Assembly: GCF_900104745.1 (NCBI RefSeq)
Contig: NZ_LT629732.1
Span: 5,257,981 to 5,321,980, forward strand
Source of the DNA: Actinopolymorpha singaporensis
GTDB taxonomy: Bacteria > Actinomycetota > Actinomycetes > Propionibacteriales > Actinopolymorphaceae
Length of the DNA: 64,000 bases
Reading direction: 5' to 3'
In this document: positions 54,645 to 63,543 of the stretch, one piece after another
Layout of the letters: every line of letters starts with the position of its first letter
Numbering within the stretch: position 1 is the first letter of the stretch
Notes under the pieces: model-generated
The model's database searches: none
The model's input: only the letters and a program-made list of their open reading frames with translations
Told to the model about the DNA's origin: nothing
Translations under genes and position numbers: made by a program

Positions 54645-55645
54645 GCGGCGGCCCAGACCGCGGCACCGGCAGCAGCACAGACCGCAGAATCGGCGGACCT
54701 GACCGCGCCGCCGCGCCGTCCCCCCACTCCGGTCGACCCGACGGGAAGTACGGGAGCGGACCGGGCGGTGCGGTGCCGAAACTGGCCGTGCTCGGACTGC
54801 TCGCCGTCACCGCGTCCTGGGGTTCGACGTTCTTCCTCATCAAGGACGTGGTCACCCGGGTTCCGGTGCCGGACTTCCTCGCGGTGCGGTTCGCCGTCGC
54901 CGCCGTCGTGGGTGTCTTCGCCGCACCGACGCTCGCCCGGCTCGGCGCCGCCGCGTGGCGACGGGGCGCCGTGCTCGGTCTGCTCTACGGACTGGCCCAG
55001 ATCCTGCAGACCGAGGGCCTGGCGCACACCTCGGCATCGGTGTCGGGGTTCGTCACCGGGATGTACGTCGTACTCACGCCGGTTCTGGCCGGGGTGTTGC
55101 TCCGCCACCGGATCGGGCGCGCCACCTGGCTCGCGGTGGCCCTGGCCACCGCCGGGCTGGCCGTCCTTGCCCTGCGTGGGTTGGCGTTCGGTCCGGGCGA
55201 GCTGCTGACCCTGCTGTCCGCCGGGTTGTACGCCCTGCACATCGTCGCCCTCGGCGCGTGGACCAACCAGCGGGACGCGTTCGGCCTGTCGGTCGTGCAG
55301 CTCGGCGTCATCGCCGTGGTGTGCGGCGTCGCCGCCGCCCCGGGCGGTATCACCGTGCCGGACCGTAGCGGCGACTGGCTCGCCCTGCTCTACATGGCCC
55401 TGATCGCCGGCGCGTTCGCCCTGGTGACCCAGACGTGGGCGCAGGCACACCTGCCGCCGACCCGGGCCGCGGTCATCATGTGCATGGAACCGGTGTGGGC
55501 GTCGGCGTTCGCGCTGGTGTTCGGCGGGGAGTCCCTGACCGTACGAATGGTGGCCGGTGGCGGACTCATTCTGGCCGCGATGTACACCGCCAAACTCGCG
55601 CCGAGGCGCCGACTCCCTGCGGAGACCCCTCACCTGCCGGTTTGA
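54641..55645 (+). CDS. EamA/DMT-family transporter
   Basis: A 334-residue drug/metabolite transporter with ten helices in two EamA repeats. The hallmark SWGSTFFLIKDVVTRVP opens repeat 1, and the end of repeat 2 has MCMEPVWASAFALVFGGESL. A hydrophilic Gly/Asp/Arg-rich leader of ~45 residues precedes helix 1. The substrate is unknown. GTG 54641 overlaps the nfo stop, so the two are coupled although functionally unrelated. Confidence 0.9.
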   Translation: MSGGPDRGTGSSTDRRIGGPDRAAAPSPHSGRPDGKYGSGPGGAVPKLAVLGLLAVTASWGSTFFLIKDVVTRVPVPDFLAVRFAVAAVVGVFAAPTLARLGAAAWRRGAVLGLLYGLAQILQTEGLAHTSASVSGFVTGMYVVLTPVLAGVLLRHRIGRATWLAVALATAGLAVLALRGLAFGPGELLTLLSAGLYALHIVALGAWTNQRDAFGLSVVQLGVIAVVCGVAAAPGGITVPDRSGDWLALLYMALIAGAFALVTQTWAQAHLPPTRAAVIMCMEPVWASAFALVFGGESLTVRMVAGGGLILAAMYTAKLAPRRRLPAETPHLPV

Positions 55646-55722
55646 GACCGAGGTGTTACAGGGCTGCGTCGGTAAACGTGTACCGGTGCCCTAGCATCTG
55701 CGCCAACATCTGGATGATCATC

Positions 55723-55742
55723 GTCTGGGAACGTTCCCAGAC
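55723..55742. promoter_or_regulatory. LacI-family operator upstream of ABC sugar importer
   Basis: GTCTGGGAACGTTCCCAGAC is a perfect 20 bp palindrome with the CG centre and GAACGTTC core typical of LacI/GalR-family operators. It lies 70 bp upstream of the first permease gene, in the 166 bp gap after the EamA gene. No LacI gene is in the window. Confidence 0.8.
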
Positions 55743-55811
55743 TGCCCGCCGGGGCGTGTCCGGAAGGAGGTCGACGGTTCGGCGTCATCCCCACTCACCG
55801 GAGGCACCACC

Positions 55812-56771
55812 TTGTCAGTCAGCACCCAAGACGCGCTGGGCACCGGCTCACCGGCCCGGCGGAGCAGCACCTCGTCGCGGTCGGCCTGGACACCGCGCGA
55901 CAAGGCAAATCTCAGGAAGGGTCTGATCTTCATCGGCCCATGGATCGTGGGGACCCTCGCGTTCGTGGTCTTCCCGATCTTCTACTCGCTGATCATCAGC
56001 CTCACCAAGTACAGCGGCATGCAAACCCCGCAGTGGGTCGGGCTCAGCAACTACACGCGGATGTTCCAGGACCCCCTGGCCTGGACGTCCATCTTCAACA
56101 CGCTGTTCTACTCCGGATGGGCGGTGCCGGTCGGGCTCGTCGTCGCCCTGCTCCTCGCGCTGGCCATGAACCGCAGTGTCCGGGAGGTGGCGGTCTACCG
56201 CACCATCCTCTACCTGCCGTCGCTGGCGCCCATCTTCGCGATGTCGTTCATCTTCATCGTGCTGGTCAACCCGGGTACCGGCATCGTCAACCAGGCCATC
56301 GCGTTCTTCGGTGGCCAGGAGCGCGACTTCCTCGGTGACCCGACCACGGCGAAGATCGTCATCGTGGCGATGGCCCAGCTCGGTGCAGGCAACGCCGCGC
56401 TCATCTACCTCGCCGGCCTGAACAACATCCCGCAGACGCTGTACGAGGCCGCCCGCATCGACGGCGCCAGCTCGTTCCAGTCGTTCTTCCGCATCACGCT
56501 GCCGCTGCTCACCCCGTCGATCCTGTTCAACCTGATCACCGGGATCAGCGCGGGTCTGCAGGTGTTCACCCAGGCCTACATCCTCACCGGAGGCGGGCCG
56601 AACAACGGCACGTTGTTCTACATGCTCTACCTCTACCGCAACGCGTTCAGCTACGCCGACCTCGGCTACGCCTCCGCGCTCGCGGTCGTGCTCTTCCTCA
56701 TCGGGGTCGTGCTGGCCCTGCTCGTCTACCAGGTCTCGCGACGCTTCGTGAACTACGAAGTCGCCTCCTGA
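55812..56771 (+). CDS. Carbohydrate ABC transporter permease (MalF type)
   Basis: A 319-residue permease with six helices after a ~40-residue Ser/Arg-rich cytoplasmic tail. IGPWIVGTLAFVVFPIFYSL is helix 1, and the EAA loop that contacts the ATPase is EAARIDGASSFQSFFRITLP near 218. Start TTG 55812, preceded by GGAGG further upstream. First gene of the permease-permease-binding protein operon controlled by the palindrome at 55723. Confidence 0.94.
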   Translation: MSVSTQDALGTGSPARRSSTSSRSAWTPRDKANLRKGLIFIGPWIVGTLAFVVFPIFYSLIISLTKYSGMQTPQWVGLSNYTRMFQDPLAWTSIFNTLFYSGWAVPVGLVVALLLALAMNRSVREVAVYRTILYLPSLAPIFAMSFIFIVLVNPGTGIVNQAIAFFGGQERDFLGDPTTAKIVIVAMAQLGAGNAALIYLAGLNNIPQTLYEAARIDGASSFQSFFRITLPLLTPSILFNLITGISAGLQVFTQAYILTGGGPNNGTLFYMLYLYRNAFSYADLGYASALAVVLFLIGVVLALLVYQVSRRFVNYEVAS

Positions 56772-56816
56772 CCGCGGGCTCCCCATCACGAATCCCGACG
56801 CTGCGAAGGACTCTCC

Positions 56817-57713
56817 ATGACCACACAAACCGATACACCCGGTGCGCGCTACGGCGGCTCCGGCCCAGTGATGTCGGCCCGCGAGCGCACGGCGCGCACC
56901 GTGGGGGACCGCATCGGCGTCCGGGTCTTCCTGGTCGCGATGTCGGTGCTGTTCCTGCTGCCGATCTACTGGATGATCATCACCTCGCTCAAGTCCAACG
57001 AGGAGCTGGGGATCACCCCGGCGACGTTGTTCCCGCACGTGTTCCACTGGGGCAACTACGTCGAGGCGTTCAAGGCGTTCCCGTTCGCGACGTACTTCGG
57101 CAACTCCCTGCTCATCACGGTGCTCAGCGTGATCGGCTCGATCATCTCCAACCTGATCGTCGCCTACGGTTTCTCCTGCATCGAATGGCGCGGACGGGAC
57201 AAGCTGTTCTACGTCGTGCTCGCCACGCTGTTCATTCCGTTCCCGATCGCACTCATCCCGACGTTCGACCTGTTCGCCTGGCTGCACTGGATCAACACCC
57301 TGCTGCCGCTGGTGGTTCCCAACTTCCTGGGCAGTGCGTTCTTCATCTTCCTGCTCCGGCAGTTCCTGCTGCAGATTCCGCGTGAGCACCTGGACGCGGC
57401 GCGCATCGACGGTGCGAGCGAGGCGCGCATCCTGTGGCAGGTGGTGTTCCCGATGGCCCGGCCGGCGGTCGCGGCGGTGGCCATCTTCACCGCCGTCGGT
57501 GCGTGGAACGACTTCCTCGGGCCGCTGCTCTACCTCCAGGACGAGGCGAAGCAGACGCTGGCCATCGGTATCCAGGCGTTCCGCAGCACCCACGACGTGC
57601 AGTTCAACCTGCTGATGGCCGCGTCGTTGATGATTCTCGCGCCGTTGGTGATTCTCTTCTTCGCCGCGCAGAAGTACTTCATCCGCGGCATCACCCTCGG
57701 GAGCTTCAAGTGA
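56817..57713 (+). CDS. Carbohydrate ABC transporter permease (MalG type)
   Basis: A 298-residue permease with six helices (first: RVFLVAMSVLFLLPIYWMII). The EAA loop is AARIDGASEARILWQVVFPM near 193, and the C terminus ends FFAAQKYFIRGITLGSFK as in MalG/AraQ proteins. It starts 45 bp after the first permease gene, with GAAGGACT ahead of the ATG. Confidence 0.95.
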   Translation: MTTQTDTPGARYGGSGPVMSARERTARTVGDRIGVRVFLVAMSVLFLLPIYWMIITSLKSNEELGITPATLFPHVFHWGNYVEAFKAFPFATYFGNSLLITVLSVIGSIISNLIVAYGFSCIEWRGRDKLFYVVLATLFIPFPIALIPTFDLFAWLHWINTLLPLVVPNFLGSAFFIFLLRQFLLQIPREHLDAARIDGASEARILWQVVFPMARPAVAAVAIFTAVGAWNDFLGPLLYLQDEAKQTLAIGIQAFRSTHDVQFNLLMAASLMILAPLVILFFAAQKYFIRGITLGSFK

Positions 57714-57757
57714 GCGAGAAGACGCTGAACGAGAAGACACCGAGAGGACGGGCAGAC

Positions 57758-59107
57758 ATGAGGTCGCGACCGCACCGAATCCGAAGGGTCGTCCTCGCCG
57801 TGCTCGCCACGCTCCTGGTGGCCGGTACGGCGGGTGCGTGCTCGGGGAACTCCTCCGACCGCAAACTGCTGGTGTGGACCCAACTCGGGGGCGAGCGCGA
57901 ACTCAAGGCCCAGAACCTCGTCATCGACGCGTTCGAGAAGGCCAACCCCGGCGTCAAGGTGCAGATCGTGCCGAAGTCGGGCCAGTTCACCGGCGACTCC
58001 GCGGCGCTGATCGCCGCGGTGCGCGGCAACACCCCGCCGAACGTCTACATCATCGACCGGTTCACCACCGCGCAGGCGGCGTCGGTCGGCTTGTTCGAGG
58101 ACCTGCAACCACGTATCGACAAGGACGGGGAGAACCTCCGCAGCAAGTACCTCCCGTACGCCGCGGACGAGGCGACGTACAAGGGAGACATGTACGCGCT
58201 GCCGTTCGACACCGACGTGCGCGGGCTGATGTACAACAAGACGGTGCTGCGCGACGCCGGCATCGACCCGGAGGTGCTCGACCCCAAGAACGGCCCGCCG
58301 ACCATCGACGAGGTCGTCGCCCTGGGCAAGAAGATGGACAAGAAGGACAAGCGCGGCAACTACACCCGGATGGGGTTCATCCCCTGGGACGGCCAGGCTT
58401 TCCACGCCACCTGGGCGATCATCAACCGGGCGCAGTGGTTCGACGACAAGACCTGCGAGCTCACCCTGAACAGCCCGGGGTGGACCAAGGCCATGCAGGA
58501 CTTCGCCGACTGGGCCAAGGAGTTCAACTACACCCGGGTGCAGACGTTCCTCGCGACCTACCGGCCGCCGAACCAGCCACCCACCCAGTCGCCGTTCTAC
58601 ACCGGCCACATCGGGATGGCCGTCGACGGCAACTGGTCGGTCGGCAGCATCAACGAGTACGCCCCGAAGCTCGACTACGGCGTGACCTACCTGCCGGTGC
58701 CGAAGAAGGGTGACAAGCCGCTGACCTGGGCCGGCGGGTTCGCGCTCACCATGCCCAAGGGCGCGCCGAACCAGGACCTCACCTGGAAGTTCATGAAGTT
58801 CATGGCCGGTGAGCAGGGCCAGCGCATCTACGCCAAGTCGGCCAGCAAGATCCCGACCTGGCAGAGCCTGGTCAACGACAAGAGCGTCACCGGCGACCAG
58901 GGCATCTTCCCGAGCATGGTGAAGTTCACGACCTCACGGCCGCCGTTGCCGGTGGGTGCGCAGATCTCGGACTCCATGGACGCCGCTCAGCAGGCGGTGC
59001 TCCTCGGTGACTCGACCCCGGCGGAGGCGCTGGACATCGCACAGAAGCGGGCCGGGCCGCAGATGAAGCAGTTCTGCCCGTTCAAGCTGCCCACCCACCC
59101 GGAGTAG
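57758..59107 (+). CDS. Extracellular sugar-binding lipoprotein (ABC importer)
   Basis: A 449-residue solute-binding protein of family 1. The signal peptide RRVVLAVLATLLVAGTAGAC ends at a lipobox-like AGAC (weak: Ala at -3 instead of Leu/Val), so Cys ~28 is the probable lipid anchor. WTQLGGERELKAQNLVIDAF, FDTDVRGLMYNKTVLRDAGI and the GFALTMPKGAPNQDLTWKFM segment are typical. The sugar is unknown. ATG 57758 has AGAGGA 9 bp upstream; GTG 57710, overlapping the permease stop, would add 16 residues. No ATPase gene follows; a shared MsiK-type ATPase is expected elsewhere. Confidence 0.93.
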   Translation: MRSRPHRIRRVVLAVLATLLVAGTAGACSGNSSDRKLLVWTQLGGERELKAQNLVIDAFEKANPGVKVQIVPKSGQFTGDSAALIAAVRGNTPPNVYIIDRFTTAQAASVGLFEDLQPRIDKDGENLRSKYLPYAADEATYKGDMYALPFDTDVRGLMYNKTVLRDAGIDPEVLDPKNGPPTIDEVVALGKKMDKKDKRGNYTRMGFIPWDGQAFHATWAIINRAQWFDDKTCELTLNSPGWTKAMQDFADWAKEFNYTRVQTFLATYRPPNQPPTQSPFYTGHIGMAVDGNWSVGSINEYAPKLDYGVTYLPVPKKGDKPLTWAGGFALTMPKGAPNQDLTWKFMKFMAGEQGQRIYAKSASKIPTWQSLVNDKSVTGDQGIFPSMVKFTTSRPPLPVGAQISDSMDAAQQAVLLGDSTPAEALDIAQKRAGPQMKQFCPFKLPTHPE

Positions 59108-59173
59108 CCGGGCGGCGTGACAGAGCACCCTCGCCGACGGCGATCCCGTCCGCGAAGGGACACCACGAGAGCC

Positions 59174-59210
59174 GGCGGGGCGGTCGGGCGTACGGTCCGA
59201 CCGCCCCGCC
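59174..59210 (+). terminator. Terminator of the ABC importer operon
   Basis: GGCGGGGCGGTCGG (59174-59187) and CCGACCGCCCCGCC (59197-59210) form a perfect 14 bp stem with a 9-base loop, 67 bp past the binding-protein stop. Confidence 0.78.
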
Positions 59211-59221
59211 GTGCGTGGCCC

Positions 59222-59276
59222 GGTTCCGTCCTGCTTCGGACCTGGTTCCGTCCTGCTTCGGACCTGGTTCCGACCT
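59222..59276. repeat. 22 bp tandem repeat upstream of molybdoprotein gene
   Basis: A 22 bp unit beginning GGTTCCGTCCTGCTTCGGAC is repeated at 59222-59243 and 59244-59265, then a partial copy GGTTCCGACCT ends at 59276, 40 bp before the next start codon. Each unit has internal symmetry (TCCG...CGGA). Confidence 0.75.
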
Positions 59277-59315
59277 CCGCGCACGCCGACTTCGGTGATC
59301 TGCGACCATGACTGC

Positions 59316-59969
59316 GTGCAGGGTCGGCACTTCGGAGCGGATGTCACGCCGGAGCGCCTGGCGCGAATCGACGCCCGCCGGGGTGTACCGCCAGGGCAGA
59401 GTTGCGTGTCCAGCTGGAAGGTCATGCACTACGGCCGGGTTCCCCGCTCGACCGATCCGCAGGGCTGGGACTTCCGGGTCATCGGCGCCACCGCCAGCGG
59501 CACCGAGCACATCCTGGACTTCGCGACCCTGGCCACACTCCCCCGGGTCAGCGTGCTGGCCGACCTGCACTGCGTGAACGGCTTCAGCCTGCTCGACCTG
59601 ACCTGGACGGGCATTCCCACCCGGGCGCTGCTCGAGCTCGCCCCGCCCCGCGAGGACGTACGCCACGTCATGGCCTGGGCGCAGTACGGCTACTCCGCCA
59701 ATCTCCGCCTCGCCGACCTGCAGGCCGAGGGCACCCTGCTGGCGACCGGGGTGGGTGGGGAGGACCTGTCCCCCGAACACGGCGGGCCGCTGCGGCTGGT
59801 GCTCCCCCACCTGTACGCCTGGAAGGGCCCGAAGTGGCTCCGCGCGATCGAGTACCTCACCGAGGACCGGCGCGGCTTCTGGGAGGAGCGCGGCTACCAC
59901 AACTCCGCCGATCCCTGGTCGGGCGAGCGGTACGCCTACCAGGAAAGCGCCGCAACGGGCCCCAACTAG
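59316..59969 (+). CDS. Sulfite-oxidase-like molybdopterin-dependent oxidoreductase
   Basis: A 217-residue protein consisting mainly of the oxidoreductase molybdopterin-binding domain. The molybdenum-ligating Cys is in ADLHCVNGFSLLDLTWTGIP near 85-104; AWAQYGYSANLRLADLQ and LRLVLPHLYAWKGPKWLRAI are characteristic, and it ends in FWEERGYHNSADPWSGERY. There is no signal peptide, no heme domain and no dimerisation domain, so it resembles cytosolic YuiH-like proteins. Substrate unknown. GTG 59316 is inferred from the conserved N terminus. Confidence 0.85.
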   Translation: MQGRHFGADVTPERLARIDARRGVPPGQSCVSSWKVMHYGRVPRSTDPQGWDFRVIGATASGTEHILDFATLATLPRVSVLADLHCVNGFSLLDLTWTGIPTRALLELAPPREDVRHVMAWAQYGYSANLRLADLQAEGTLLATGVGGEDLSPEHGGPLRLVLPHLYAWKGPKWLRAIEYLTEDRRGFWEERGYHNSADPWSGERYAYQESAATGPN

Positions 59970-60133
59970 CGCGCGCGGAGACGTCCGCGGTCGGTGTCAC
60001 AACCGCAACCTGATTGAGACCTCGCCCGCGTCCACATGCCGGACGTTCCGGTAAACGGAGCCGAGTCCGACGGTTACGCTCACCCTCTCGCCGGCCGGAG
60101 TGTGGCCGGTGCGAGGACGGAGGTGCGCCTCAC

Positions 60134-61219
60134 ATGGTCGTGGTGATGAGTCCTGGCGCACCGCCGGAGCACCTCGCCGCGGTGGTGGCCCGGATCGAAC
60201 AGGCGGGTGCGAAGGCGTTCGTGAGCCGCGGTCTGGACCGCACCATCGTCGGGGTCATCGGCGAGGGTTCGCGGGTGGCGGAGCTCACCCTCGCGGGGAT
60301 GCCGGGCGTGGCCACGGTGCTCCGGGTCAGCGAGCCGTACAAACTCGTCAACCGCCAGGCCTGCACCGAACGCTCCGTCGTCTGGGTCGGCTCGGCCGGC
60401 CGCGAGGTGCCGGTCGGCCCGGGCACGTTCACCCTGATCGCCGGCCCGTGTGCGGTGGAGAGCGCCGCACAGACCCTCGGCGCGGCTCGGCTGGCGGCCG
60501 GCGCCGGGGCCACGCTCCTGCGCGGCGGGGCGTACAAGCCGCGCACGTTTCCCGGGGTTTTCCAGGGCCTGGGCAAGGACGCCCTGCGGATCCTCGCCGA
60601 CGTCCGCGACGCCACCGGGTTGTACGTCGTCACCGAGGTGATCGACCCCGCCGACGTCGAACTGGTGGCGTCGTACGCCGACATGCTCCAGGTCGGTGCC
60701 GCCAACATGCAGAACTACGCACTGCTGGACAGCGTGGGCCGCCAGGGCAAGCCGGTTCTGCTGAAGCGGGGGCTGCAGGCCAGTGTCGACGAGTGGCTGA
60801 TGGCCGCCGAGTACGTCGCGCAGCGCGGCAACTGCGAGATCGTCCTGTGCGAGCGCGGGATCCGGACGTTCGAGACCGCGACCAGCGCCACCCTCGACCT
60901 GGCGTCCATCCCGCTCGTCCAGCGGCTGTCCCACCTACCGGTCATCGTCGACCCGACCCATGCCGCCGGCCGACGGGACCTGATCGTGCCGCTGGCCCGG
61001 GCCGCGATCGCCGCCGGGGCCGACGGCCTGCTGATCGACGTGCACCCCGATCCGGAGAACGCCCTGGTGGACGGCCCGCAGGCGCTGGCCGGAGCCGAAC
61101 TGCGCGAACTCGCCAGTGCCGTACGTCAGCTGCCGCCGGTGCTCGGCCGCAGGCCGGCCCTGCCACGTGACGAGGGTGCCGACACCGTACGGCTGGGTTC
61201 GCCCTCGCCCTCGCCGTAG
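60134..61219 (+). CDS. aroF: 3-deoxy-7-phosphoheptulonate (DAHP) synthase, type I beta
   Basis: A 361-residue enzyme that condenses PEP and erythrose-4-phosphate, the first step of the shikimate pathway. An N-terminal ferredoxin-like regulatory domain (~1-75) precedes the barrel. Barrel motifs are TLIAGPCAVESAAQTL, LRGGAYKPRTFPGVFQGLG, MLQVGAANMQNYALL, VLLKRGLQASVDEWLMAAEY and VDPTHAAGRRDLI. The N-terminal domain in Thermotoga-type enzymes confers tyrosine/phenylalanine inhibition. GGAGG is 10 bp before ATG 60134; ATG 60146 is an alternative. Streptomycetes mostly use the plant-like type II enzyme, so a type I beta enzyme is notable. Confidence 0.94.
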   Translation: MVVVMSPGAPPEHLAAVVARIEQAGAKAFVSRGLDRTIVGVIGEGSRVAELTLAGMPGVATVLRVSEPYKLVNRQACTERSVVWVGSAGREVPVGPGTFTLIAGPCAVESAAQTLGAARLAAGAGATLLRGGAYKPRTFPGVFQGLGKDALRILADVRDATGLYVVTEVIDPADVELVASYADMLQVGAANMQNYALLDSVGRQGKPVLLKRGLQASVDEWLMAAEYVAQRGNCEIVLCERGIRTFETATSATLDLASIPLVQRLSHLPVIVDPTHAAGRRDLIVPLARAAIAAGADGLLIDVHPDPENALVDGPQALAGAELRELASAVRQLPPVLGRRPALPRDEGADTVRLGSPSPSP

Positions 61220-61254
61220 TCCGGAGTCCGGAGTCCCTGAGTCCTGGGTGCTGC

Positions 61255-62322
61255 CTACTTCAGGGCCGTGGAAAGCACCTCGCCCGCGTGCCGGCAGCCG
61301 GCCTCGTCCACATCCAGGTGAGTGACCAGCCGCAGCGCGGCCGGCCCGAGGACGGACACCAGTACGCCGGCCGCCCGGGCCCGCTCGGCGACCTCGGCCG
61401 CACCGGTGCGGATCCCGGCGGCTGCCAGGTCGAGCACCACGATGTTGGTCTGTACACCGGCCGGATCGACGATGCCGGGTGCGACGTCGGCCAGCCGGTC
61501 GGCCAGGGCACGGGCGTTCGCGTGGTCCTCCGGCACCCGGTCCAGGTGGTGGTCCAGGGCGTACATCCCGGCAGCGGCGAGCACCCCCGCCTGCCGCCAG
61601 CCGGCGCCGAGCCGCTTGCGCCAGACCCGGGCGTCGGCGACGGCCGCCGCCGGCCCGGCCAGCAGCGAACCCACCGGCGCGCCGAGCCCCTTGGACAGGG
61701 CCACCGACACCAGGTCGGCGCAGGCGGCGTAGGTGCCGGGGGCCACCCCGGTCGCGGCACTGGCGTGCCACAGCCGAGCGCCGTCAAGGTGCACGCCGAC
61801 ACCGCTCGCCGCGGTGAGCTCGCGCAGCGCGCGCAGGGAGTCCAGCGGCTGGACCGAGCCGCCGCCGAAGTTGTGGGTGTTCTCCACCGACACCGCCGCC
61901 GTGGAGACGAAGTACGGCCCGGCGTCCGGCACCAGCAGCTCCCGCACCGCCGCCAGGTCGACCAGACCGCGAGGATGGGACCAGGTGCGGCTGGTCACGC
62001 CGAACACGGCCGCGTGGGCACCGAGCTCGGCACGGGCGATGTGCGCCCGGGCCTCGCACAGCACCTCAGCGCCCGGCCGCACCAGGGCACGTACGCCGAG
62101 CAGGTTGGCCAGCGACCCGGTGACGGTGAACAGCGCCGCCTCGGTGCCGAGCAGGTCGGCGACGCGTTCCTCGAGCGCCCGGCAGGTGGGGTCCTCGGCG
62201 TACACGTCGTCGCCGACCTCGGCCCGCGCCATCGCCGCCCGCATCCCCGGCGTCGGCGTGGTCACGGTGTCGCTGCGCAAATCCACCGGGCGGTCGCGAT
62301 CTGTGTTCTCCACCTCAGCCAC
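61255..62322 (-). CDS. Threonine-aldolase-family PLP enzyme
   Basis: A 355-residue fold-type I PLP enzyme of the beta-eliminating lyase/threonine aldolase group. VDLRSDTVTTPTPGMRAAMA opens the family domain; VGDDVYAEDPT, HNFGGGSVQPL, VGVHLDGARLWHAS and VSVALSKGLGAPVGSLLAG (PLP lysine) follow. It probably cleaves L-threonine or L-allo-threonine to glycine and acetaldehyde. GTG 62322 is chosen because TACCGT (62335-62330) lies 7 bp upstream; GTG 62331 would overlap that box. It is convergent with aroF. Confidence 0.92.
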   Translation of the reverse strand: MAEVENTDRDRPVDLRSDTVTTPTPGMRAAMARAEVGDDVYAEDPTCRALEERVADLLGTEAALFTVTGSLANLLGVRALVRPGAEVLCEARAHIARAELGAHAAVFGVTSRTWSHPRGLVDLAAVRELLVPDAGPYFVSTAAVSVENTHNFGGGSVQPLDSLRALRELTAASGVGVHLDGARLWHASAATGVAPGTYAACADLVSVALSKGLGAPVGSLLAGPAAAVADARVWRKRLGAGWRQAGVLAAAGMYALDHHLDRVPEDHANARALADRLADVAPGIVDPAGVQTNIVVLDLAAAGIRTGAAEVAERARAAGVLVSVLGPAALRLVTHLDVDEAGCRHAGEVLSTALK

Positions 62323-62370
62323 GACCAGCACGGTAGCCGACCTCTTCCGGTCCCCCGGCTCCGGCCGATC

Positions 62371-62409
62371 GCAGACCGATGGCAGACCGAGAGCAGACCG
62401 ATAGCAGAC
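62371..62409. repeat. 11 bp direct repeats between divergent aldolase and PhyH genes
   Basis: GCAGACCGATG, GCAGACCGAGA and GCAGACCGATA are followed by a partial GCAGAC at 62404-62409. The period is 11 bp, about one helical turn, in the middle of a 153 bp divergent gap. This geometry fits cooperative regulator binding. Confidence 0.65.
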
Positions 62410-62475
62410 AGGGTCGGCCGGAGCGGATGCTCACAAACCTAAGGTGGACGAATCGCACACGAAGGGAACCTCTGA

Positions 62476-63366
62476 ATGGGCACCATCCGCGAAGCGGACT
62501 ACCAGCACTGGCGTGAGCACGGGTACGTCGTCGTGCCCCTGCTCGACGACGAACAGGTGCGGGCCACCGTCGAGAACATCCACGAGTACATGCCGCCGTG
62601 GGAGGAGTACGCCCGGCACCCGCGGTGGTACGAGGAGTCGGTCGCCGCCAAGAGCGGGCGGCTGCGTACCTACGCCACGTTCCCCTTCGTCGGCGACGCG
62701 CTGAACGAGACGACGCTGCATCCGGAACTGATCGCGTTCGCCGAAAGGGTGATCGGCACCGACCGGCTGATGCTCAGCCACGGCCAGCTGGGTGGGAAGT
62801 ACGCGGGTACGCGGGACTTCGAACAGCAACTGCATCTTGACTACGGCAACAACACGCTGGTCTGCCCGCCGCCGGACGAGGAGATCGTCGACCTGCCGGC
62901 GATCATCTACTACACCGACGTGACCGTGGACCTCAGTCCCACCTACGTCGTCTCGCAGAAGTTCACCCGCGACCTGCCCCGCGAGCCGCGCTTCCACACC
63001 CGCGAGGGGTCGCCGGACCTGTACGCACACGAGGTGCCGGTGGTCGTTCCGGCCGGATCGGTGCTGATCTACTCGATGAACACCTTCCACCGCGGCTCCG
63101 CGCTCACTGCGTCAGAGGGACTGAGGTACGCCCAGAACATCGGCTTCAAGCGGGTGGACACCCCGTGGTGCGGCCAGGTGACGTTCCAGCATGACGGCGG
63201 CAGCCCGGAGATGAACCACTTCCTGGAGCACGCCACCCCGCGCCAGCGTGAGTTCGTGGGCTTCCCCCGGGTGGGTGATCCGTACTGGAACAAGTCCACC
63301 GTCGCCAACGTCGGTGCGCGCTACCCCGGCATGGACATGAGTCCGTATCTCGCCGCGCTCACCTAG
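62476..63366 (+). CDS. Phytanoyl-CoA dioxygenase (PhyH) family protein
   Basis: A 296-residue Fe(II)/2-oxoglutarate dioxygenase-like protein. The facial triad is complete: H120-x-D122 (QQLHLDYGNN) and distal H205 (NTFHRGSAL), with an Arg in GLRYAQNIGFKR for 2-oxoglutarate. The opening DYQHWREHGYVVVPLLDDEQ is the usual PhyH N terminus. Substrate unknown. GAAGGGA precedes ATG 62476 and TAAGGT (62440-62445) may be the -10. An RraA-family gene follows 177 bp later on the same strand. Confidence 0.9.
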   Translation: MGTIREADYQHWREHGYVVVPLLDDEQVRATVENIHEYMPPWEEYARHPRWYEESVAAKSGRLRTYATFPFVGDALNETTLHPELIAFAERVIGTDRLMLSHGQLGGKYAGTRDFEQQLHLDYGNNTLVCPPPDEEIVDLPAIIYYTDVTVDLSPTYVVSQKFTRDLPREPRFHTREGSPDLYAHEVPVVVPAGSVLIYSMNTFHRGSALTASEGLRYAQNIGFKRVDTPWCGQVTFQHDGGSPEMNHFLEHATPRQREFVGFPRVGDPYWNKSTVANVGARYPGMDMSPYLAALT

Positions 63367-63543
63367 GACCGCCACGGGGCACGCACGGCACACCACGCCA
63401 CGCCACGCAGCAAGGCCTTTCCCGGCCATCCGGTCGCCACAACCGGGCAGCGGTAACCGGCACAGGACGTACGCGTTGTTCCGCGACCGGCGCCCCTCCT
63501 ACGATCGCCGAAGATTCACCGACGGCGGAGGTTCCCTTCACTC

